Shown piece after piece: positions 57,547 through 64,000 of a stretch of 64,000 nucleotides of DNA. Made by a program: the position numbers and the translations under genes. The notes below the pieces were generated by a model. The model saw nothing but the letters and a program-made list of their open reading frames with translations. It was not told the origin of the DNA and ran no database searches. Numbering within the stretch: the first letter of the stretch is position 1; each line of letters starts with the position of its first letter. This DNA is from Rhodeus uyekii (taxonomy: Eukaryota > Chordata > Actinopteri > Cypriniformes > Acheilognathidae): the NCBI GenBank assembly GCA_037043235.1, contig JAWRVZ010000014.1, positions 1,612,001 to 1,676,000 of the forward strand, given 5' to 3'.

Positions 57547-58476
57547 ATGGATAAATATCTCAAACGGCAGCAGGTATAATAGGCTCACTGTTTAAGACCA
57601 AATGCATTGATGCACATGTGTCTTCTTTCTCAAAGAAAACCACTTTCACTCAAGACATAAATTACTGTTTAAAAGGATACTTGCTAAGATTGGCATTTTG
57701 ACAGCTAAATGTATGCATTTGGCCGTTCAAGCCTGATAAGGTTGAAAAAAGATTTCTGCTCAGTCCTCATACAGCACATGAACAGCAGCTTCACATGTAC
57801 AACTCTCAGACAGTGCTCAGAAACAATCTCTTAGACACTGTGCACATATAGCAAATTACTTTTCTTTCGAGACTGCGGGATATACTCCTTTTCCTGAAGC
57901 CTGATTGAATCATGCAATGAATAGTCAATGGCGCTTGAGCGCTCACACAGTGGGCGGGCTCAGCTGCTATAAGCAGGTCCTAACCCATCATATCTCAGAA
58001 TTGTTCTCCTTCTACACTTTACTTCGAAGCCTACTTTCCCCTAGACCTGCAAGAAGAGCGGAAGATGCGAGAAATGATCTCCTCCTGCAATCCAATAAGG
58101 ATGTAGCTTTGACGTTGTTGCATATGCACCAGACCTGTTGAGGTACTGGATTCACACAGCCACTGTGTGCTATGCTTGGCATGCTGAGGCGGGGTTGCCA
58201 CTCATGTGAGAACTTACCTATCAAGATCCTCCGAGCAAGGCTTGATATCGTGCTTAACAGGGGCCCACAAACCTTCTGCCACTTCCAGTTGCCGCCACTG
58301 AGCCATAGGCTTAGAGGAGACTCAACTCATGAGTTAACACTGGCTCAGTTAAGCCTGATGTCTAGCCTGAGTCCCCTACGAACAGTCTCTCTGGACTCCA
58401 ATTGAGCAGCTCTAAGCTCTCCAGCTCCTTAATATCCTCACAAAGACTGTGAGAGACCTGGACCATGGACCAAAAC
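57547..58476. other. No gene; possible DIRS-related 3' region
   Basis: 57925-58430 contains the palindromic phrase GGCGCTTGAGCGCTC and GC-richer sequence (CAGTGGGCGGGCTCAG), which I associate with ends of fish DIRS elements. It lies downstream of the DIRS remnant on the minus strand. The link is weak, and no frame carries a domain. Confidence 0.3.
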
Positions 58477-58625
58477 TTTCCTGTAGCTCAATTAGTAGAG
58501 CATTGGTGTTTACAACACCAAGGTCATGGGTTCTATCCCAGGGAAAGCAAGAACTGATTCAAAATGTTCCTTGAATGCAATGTTATTCACTTTGGATAAA
58601 AAGTCTGTAAAAAGTAAATGTAAAA
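58477..58625 (+). mobile_element. tRNA-derived SINE, second copy
   Basis: TTTCCTGTAGCTCAATTAGT (A-box region) and AAGGTCATGGGTTCTATCCC (B-box region) match the copy at 52313. After the tRNA-like head a 70-bp body ends in AAAGTAAATGTAAAACTG, comparable to the AAATGTAAATGTAAAAATT tail of the first copy. Confidence 0.78.
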
Positions 58626-58971
58626 CTGGTGTGCATAGTCGCCTCCCATCGAAACTGCCATCATGATGCACCTGTGTCAATCACATGGCTTGAAACCCTC
58701 TCTGCCTTTAAAGCCATGTAGAGCCACAGCGCGCATCGTTGAAAAGGCATATGTTTCAGGTGCGCATGCAATATTTGCCCTATGTGGCATTATTTAAAAA
58801 TAAGACTCTACTGAAACCTTCAGATAGTTGAAAATTAATAACCACATTCCTAGGATTAGGATAATTTGGAAGGTAATGTTGTTTTTAGTCCAGTGATCCT
58901 GTATCACTCTTCTATCCTTTTGATTAGTCTAATGTGCCAGTGGGAACCTCCTCTAAGGGTTCAAAAGGTGC

Positions 58972-59290
58972 CTAGGACAGACCCTGGAGGACCAGGGATA
59001 GGTCCCAGGTGGGAACCTTGGTCTGTACTGCAAGCCTCAGCCTAATAGTACCACAGAGGAAGCGTGGGACTAGGGGGTCCCTGCCAATAGACATACCAAC
59101 CAGAGGTACGTGGTAAGTGGCTATGGCAGCCACGTAAACCTTCAGGGTGGAAGCGGACAGCCTTGCAGCGAATCTTTCCTGTAGGAACTCCAGCACTTTG
59201 TCAACCTTACAGGTAACTGGGTTCACCTGCTTCTCGCTACACCACGAAGTGAAAAGTCTCCATTTCAGGGCATACAGTTTCCTCGTGGAG
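58972..59290 (-). pseudogene. DIRS tyrosine recombinase, N-terminal domain
   Basis: From about 59290 the minus strand reads LYALKWRLFTSWC, then NPVTCKVDKVLEFLQERFAA, RLSASTLKVYVAAIATYHVP and PLVPRFLCGTIRLRL, VPTWDLSLVLQGLS. This is the SAM-like DNA-binding half of the DIRS recombinase. The catalytic domain that should follow is absent, as the recognisable sequence stops at about 58960. Confidence 0.72.
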
Positions 59291-59302
59291 GAACTCGTGG
59301 AG

Positions 59303-59775
59303 CTATAAAGATTGAGAAAACCATAGAGGACAATGGGTCAGTTCTTCGGACGCAAACGGGTCTACTTGTGCCCGGCTGAACCTCAACCAAATTTGCTCCA
59401 CCACAGCCTTTCCCCGGGCCTCAGCCCCTGCCTTGACAGGGAGTCTGCTCCCACATTCTGGGTCCCAGGGATATGAACTGCTCGTAGATGGAGCAGTCTC
59501 CCTTGGGATCAAAGGAGGATCTGCCGCGCCAATTTGTATAGTGGTCTCGAGCGTAGACCCCCCTGATGATTTATATAGGAAACCACTGTTGTGCGGTCAG
59601 TCTGGACAATCACATTGTGGCCCCTGAGGTCTAGGAGGAACGCCTGCAGCGCCCTACAAACAATTATCATCTCTAGCAGGTTTATGTGCCAGGACAACTG
59701 GTGTGCCATAGACCTTGGGCTGTGGTAGAGGAAAACAGTGGACAGGCAAAACATATATTTTTTAAAAGCATCCAA
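59303..59775 (-). pseudogene. DIRS RNase H domain and linker
   Basis: The minus strand reads SMAHQLSWHINLLEMIIVCR (with the RNase H Glu of the L-E-M motif), ALQAFLLDLRGHNVIVQTDR (catalytic Asp of QTD), TTVVSYINHQGGLRSRPLYK and LARQIL. A shifted frame follows with FSRAQVDPFASEELTHCPLW. The usual Asn of T-D-N-T is Arg here. A frameshift lies near 59510. About 13 bases separate this from the recombinase part, far less than in an intact element, so an internal deletion is present. Confidence 0.72.
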
Positions 59776-60277
59776 ATATGTATTTTTGAATGTCTAATAC
59801 TAGTGACTTTTACTGTGTGTCTATGTACTAAATTAAGGGACAATCCTCCCTCCGGTTGCATTCTTCTCTCATTGTCCTTTATTTCACTCTGCTCTTAAGA
59901 TGCTTGAAAAAAATATTTTGTCTTCCTTCGAGCTGATCTGTGTCCCACTGCACTATACAGGAATGCTGTCATATGCAATCCTCCCTCAGAGACTGTCTGG
60001 CATCACACACGCACATAGAGAGAGAGACAAGCATCTAATGTTTTAATTTGAAGAATTTATTTGGAGCTTCACAATTCCTCAACACATATGATCTGATATT
60101 TCTGTCTAGAATCTGTGCCGCATTTAGCTGTTTGGCTAACACTGAGAGATTATGGATTTTAAAGTGTCTTTAGTTCCAGATGCTTAATTTTTCACTCTAC
60201 TTAAGTTAATAATTATTCATTCTAGTTTCTAATTTCTAATTAGTCCTCAACAACAAAGATTTTAATTTGACAGTTTT

Positions 60278-61822
60278 CACCTTTATTTATATAGTGCTTT
60301 TTACAGATTGTTTCAGAATCAGAAGGAGCTTTATTGCCAAGTGTGCTTGCACACACAAGGAATTTGTCTTGGTGCTGAAGCTTCCAGTGCACATATACAA
60401 CACAACATGAGTTTACATGATTCCTAATGTCCAGTAGTTCGTTTTTGGTGAAAACGATCGGAAAAGAATGACTAAAAGCAGAACAAACAAACAAAGACAA
60501 GACGATCACTGAAGAGCTCAAAACCGAGGCAGCCATCCACGGCGCCATCTTGGTGGAAGAAATTTCAAAGCAGTTTTACAGTGGTCACAGGAAAACAATA
60601 CAAACAAAGATTGTTTTGTCTGTACAGCAGCTTTAGATGAGCAGGCCAATCAATAATATGGATGAATATTAAGTGTTAAGTGTCTACAACTAAGCATGCT
60701 AGAGGCGACAGTGGCAAGGAACTAAAACTCCAAGTGACAGAATGAATAAAGAACAGAATGGGGGGAAAAAACTTCTCCTCTGGCCAACAGCCAATCAGTG
60801 CACAAATATTATTCTGACAACAATTCAGATCAAAATATTAAATCCAGTTTGGTCTGGTTGGAGATGGGATTCACGGTAGAGTCACGGTCTCTGTAGACAC
60901 TTCAGGGATGTGTTGGGCTTGTGTCCAGGTGCAGGTCCTTCATCTGATCTTGATACGGTCGGATGCGGCTGACCACGGTAACCTCGGGATAAATGAAGAC
61001 TAAAACCATAGTAGATGCCATTCTTCCTATGATGTTACGAGTACATCAGATGTTATGAGAAGTATTCCCGGTTCCGGCTGACCTAAATTATGCAGCCTAA
61101 CAATCATTTTACATGATTTGAATTAAAAATGTATGTATAATGTGTTATGTGTATGCCAGGTTGAAGAGATGTGTTTTTAGTCTAGATTTAAACTGACAGA
61201 GTGTGTCTGCTTCCCAAACTTTATTTGGAAGACTGTTCCAGTGTTTAGGAGCTAAATAGGAAAAGGACAGACCGCCAGCAGTTGACTTTGATATTCTAGG
61301 TATTATCAACTGGCCAGAATTTTGGGATTCAAGTACTGGGGGCTAAACCGTTTAATGCTTTGTAAGTAATTAGCAATAATTTAAAATGTTTCAGTGTTTA
61401 ATAGGGGGCCAATGCAGTGTTGACTAAAACAGGCTAATATGCTCATACTTCCTGGTTCTAGTAAGAACTCGAGCTGCTGCATTTTGGACCAGCTGGAATT
61501 TGTTTATTAAGTGTGAAGGGGAACCATCCAGTAGAGCATTGCAATAATCTAGCCTTGAACTCATGAACGCATGAACTAACTTTTCCACATTTGTCATTGA
61601 GATCATATGTCGTAATTTAGATATATTTTTAAGATGGAAGAATGCCGTTTTACAGATGCTAGAAACGTGGCTTTCAAATGAAATATCGGCATCAAAGAGC
61701 ACACCCAGGTTTCTAACTGACGACGAGGACTTGGCGGAGCAGCCATCGAGTGTTAGACAATAGTTATTACATGCAGAATTTTTTGGTATAATAATTATAA
61801 TTTCTGTTTTTTGAGAATTATA
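60278..61822 (-). mobile_element. 5'-truncated L2 copy with a nested insertion
   Basis: The minus-strand copy covers the RT C-terminus (61702-61424: SFESHVSSICKTAFFHLKNI, LRHMISMTNVEKLVHAF, RLDYCNALLDG) and the 3' UTR down to the AATAAAGGT-like end at about 60280. It agrees with the large L2 in parts that the large copy has lost by indel (LRHMISM at the 2-base deletion). The 5' end meets a TG/TA microsatellite at 61823. An unrelated element is inserted at 60316-60562. Confidence 0.85.
60316..60562 (-). mobile_element. Internally deleted LINE-like element with TTTCA duplication
   Basis: TTTCA flanks it at 60311-60315 and 60563-60567, and the L2 3' UTR reads on across it. Read on the minus strand it begins CCACCAAGATGGCGCCGTGG and codes for MAPWMAASVLSSSVIVLSLF, then FTKNELLDIRNHVN, which resembles the start of a fish LINE ORF. 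It then passes within some 30 bp into a 3' end (GGAATTTG-like, CACACTTGGCAATAAAGCTC, tail CTTCTGATTCTG). It thus joins LINE-like 5' and 3' ends with the whole enzyme region missing. Confidence 0.7.
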
Positions 61823-61854
<32 letters not shown>

Positions 61855-61894
61855 ATATGTGTGTATATATGTGTGTGTGTATATATATATATAT
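61823..61894. repeat. (TG)n/(TA)n compound microsatellite
   Basis: TG repeats pass into mixed TATG and TA repeats. The tract touches the 5' truncation point of the minus-strand L2. Confidence 0.95.
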
Positions 61895-62747
61895 GATAGT
61901 AAAAAGTTACTAGAGCCCATTCTTCACCTTGCGTAATGCATGACAAGAGCTGAAGAATAGATATGTGAAAAAACAGCTAAAAATATCCACTGGACTCTAA
62001 CCACCCAAATTTTAACCTCTTTTAATGAAACATCCATTCATTGCTCCACATGCAGATACAATCAGACATTTGTTTGGCAGTAGAGTAAAAAAAAATTAAA
62101 ATGTCCCAATGTGATATTTTGAAAGGTCACAGGTAGGGTTTGGTCACATAATGACTGATGTGTTCGGATTTTACTACTAGTTATTAAAATGAAGTAGGTC
62201 AGTAAAAAGCTGCTTTCATTTCTACAGAATTTTTGTTTGGAAAACAACGGATGTAGAGAATTGAGAAAGTAGGAAAAGGAATGGATTTAGAAAGATGTTT
62301 ATGTGTAGAAGTATAGATTCTCTTTCTGCTATTATTTATCTGATCAATGTGGAATAACACGAATGTAAAGTATTATGCTCTGAAAATATATGACAGTGCT
62401 GAATGTGGATCATAAGGCCCCAATATACTCACGGCACAGTTATTTACCTTTATTCGCTTAGGGGTAAAAAGTTTGGAATACATAACCAGCGGTATACTGT
62501 TAGTAAACGTCTGATGCTGCCCACACTGCTGAGAGCAACGTTTAGATGAATCTGTAAATATCTGTTGGATGCTTTAAATAAAAAAATAAAATAAAAATGA
62601 CAGCAGTGAAAAAACACCAGTTAAGAAAGCATCTAATCTTAGCGATGTGGACATGTTCTGCGCTTTGGCTGTCCCATTAAGTCATGTTCATTTAAGTCAA
62701 GCATTATATTATACAATTAGAATTATAACTTGATTTATATTTATAAC

Positions 62748-62804
62748 TGGATTTTCACCTATCGCAGGGGGTTCGCATTAACTGCGATAAACGAGGGATC
62801 ACTG
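62748..62804. mobile_element. Single terminus of a Tigger-like transposon
   Basis: On the minus strand it starts, next to TA, with CAGTGATCCCTCGTTTATCG, followed by CAGTTAATGCG and CGATAGGTGAAAATCC. This is a known Tigger-type terminal pattern. The partner end was not found within the next kilobase. Confidence 0.6.
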
Positions 62805-63269
62805 TAATCATGAAAATAACCTTCACTTTCTTTGTGCAAATAGTTTTTCATTATAGTTGTTTATTTTTATTTTTTTATGTTTGGGTTATTATGATCCAGA
62901 CATGTTGTTGACTGGTTAAGGGTTGTGAATGCTGTGTCTCACTGAGTCTAGTTCTGTTACTGCAGACATGTCCACAGGGAAGAGGTCATTTGGACGCCAT
63001 CTGTCCTGACATCAGTCTACTTTGCTGTTTTAACATCAGTGTGTATTCAAAACCACTGGAAAGGACACGCACTAACAAACATTTCTCCTTTTATGCTCGA
63101 GTGTTAAGTTAATTCAGAAGTTGGCATCTGCTGGAAAGTGATTTATTAGATTTAGAGAACCCCGTGTTGTGTGTGTTTTGCCATATGTCTTGTGTTTGGG
63201 TAAGGCTGAATAATAACATTAGCATGCATGCCACTTGTGCATGTGTGTTTATTTGTGGCCTAGCTTATG

Positions 63270-63272
<3 letters not shown>

Positions 63273-63304
<32 letters not shown>

Positions 63305-63507
63305 AAGAGGTGAGGGAGTTAAGAGTGACAGCTGTAGTGTTTCTTGTTGCTCTGCTTTGACACTATGTGCGTGTTTGAAAGACATGGACACATGGAAAAG
63401 GGTGGTAGCCTGTTCACCCCTCTTCCTTTTCCTGTCCCCCTCCTTTGCCAGCTATGATGTCATATTCAGCCTCATGAAAGGTGTGTGTGTGTGTGTGTGT
63501 GTGTGTT
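63273..63507. repeat. Two (TG)n tracts
   Basis: TG repeats at 63273-63300 and 63481-63507, separated by unique sequence. Confidence 0.95.
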
Positions 63508-63854
63508 TCAGTTAGAGAACAGCTGCTGGAGGGGGGTGTAAGAGTCTTGACAGAACAGCTCGCGGGGGAAATGAAGAATTTGGCACATCTTGGACATTTC
63601 TTGTCTTTCCCTCTGTTCCCCCTCTCTTTTTCTCTATCTATTATTTTCACTTTCTTTCACAAGCCTGAATACAACATATGACCTTCTGAAGTGCACTAAA
63701 CACACACACAAAAAAAAAAAATATATATATATATATATATTTGAACACACATATACTATGTGTGTATATATATATACATTTATATTTACTATTTTTTTAT
63801 TTTTTTGTGAATAAAATAATATATATATAAGATCAAATTAATTTTGTATGTATG

Positions 63855-63885
<31 letters not shown>

Positions 63886-64000
63886 AATTTGATCTTTTTC
63901 CTTGTACATTTTTTACATGTCTGTATAAAGCTTCTGGGGTATATCATAATACATTTGTATCATTAATTTTAATCTACTTTTTTTCCACTATCACCTCAAA

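Larger units (their letters stand above)
58960..59780 (-). mobile_element. DIRS-type retroelement remnant
   Basis: Read on the minus strand it gives RNase H, a connecting piece and a tyrosine recombinase, the order of DIRS elements, which integrate with a tyrosine recombinase and not with an integrase. RT is missing on the 5' side and the recombinase is cut before its catalytic R-H-R-Y residues. The remnant is about 0.8 kb. Confidence 0.75.
61895..64000. other. No gene recognised; one Tigger-like end and microsatellites
   Basis: AT-rich sequence. It holds a Tigger-like terminus (62748-62804), TG repeats at 63273-63300 and 63481-63507, and AT repeats at 63720-63740 and 63855-63880. The open frames at 63267 and 63481 read through the TG repeats and have no other support. 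Confidence 0.5.

Noticed and set aside
58477..58550. tRNA gene
   Set aside because: The B box is degenerate (GGGTTCTATCC) and the copy shares a SINE tail with the one at 52313.
60240..60548. 102-residue secreted protein with signal peptide on the minus strand
   Set aside because: The frame crosses the border of a 247-bp inserted element with its own target duplication into L2 3' UTR.

Overview
This window is vertebrate nuclear DNA, most likely from a teleost fish and probably a cyprinid. The main evidence is its mobile elements: L2/CR1-type LINEs whose ORF1 carries an SGNH esterase, Tc1, Tigger/pogo-like, Tc2-like, hAT and Harbinger DNA transposons, gypsy, DIRS and gag-only LTR elements, and tRNA-derived SINEs. 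Long (TG)n tracts, spliced genes and no compact operons agree with this. Species cannot be fixed from the sequence.

Only one host gene is well supported. On the minus strand at 29034 to 26188 there is a four-exon gene for a CD28/CTLA-4 family T-cell costimulatory receptor: signal peptide, Ig V domain with a Tyr-Pro-Pro-Pro-Phe loop, stalk cysteine with membrane helix, and a short tail. Two further host signals are weaker: a possible first coding exon of a glycosylated membrane protein (13761 to 13596, minus) and a CpG-rich TATA promoter with a non-coding first exon (37450-38031, plus). The stretch 42-50 kb is poor in repeats and open frames and looks intronic or intergenic.

Much of the remaining annotated sequence is nested transposons. 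From 1.35 to 7.1 kb an old L2 is cut into pieces by a hAT-like fragment, an LTR, a second LINE (target duplication TGTCCA) and a Tigger-like fragment. At 7.35-8.5 kb a solo LTR holds a Harbinger MITE (TTA duplication), which holds a hAT MITE (8-bp duplication). At 10.8-12.0 kb lies a Tigger-like non-autonomous element; relatives lie at 41.7 and 56.8 kb. At 14.8-15.5 kb is a gypsy remnant. From 16.7 to 23.7 kb an LTR-element gag frame is interrupted by a hAT (itself holding a hAT) and by a nearly complete L2 of about 4.9 kb. At 31.98-36.76 kb a Tc1 element is interrupted by a gag-only LTR element and by a young LINE with an open RT frame. At 50-51.1 kb another Tc1 holds a short L2 copy. DIRS, SINE and L2 copies fill 58.5-61.8 kb.

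The most notable points are: (1) in the 18.3-23.2 kb L2, ORF1 and ORF2 share a frame and are separated by one UGA followed by CUA, with no other stop between them, which suggests stop-codon readthrough; (2) a 247-bp element at 60316-60562 that joins a LINE-like 5' end to a LINE-like 3' tail; (3) the CD28-like gene, whose predicted tail lacks a YxxM motif; (4) a Tigger-like MITE carrying a fragment that resembles a zinc-finger exon. Family names come from remembered protein and terminal signatures, not from database searches.
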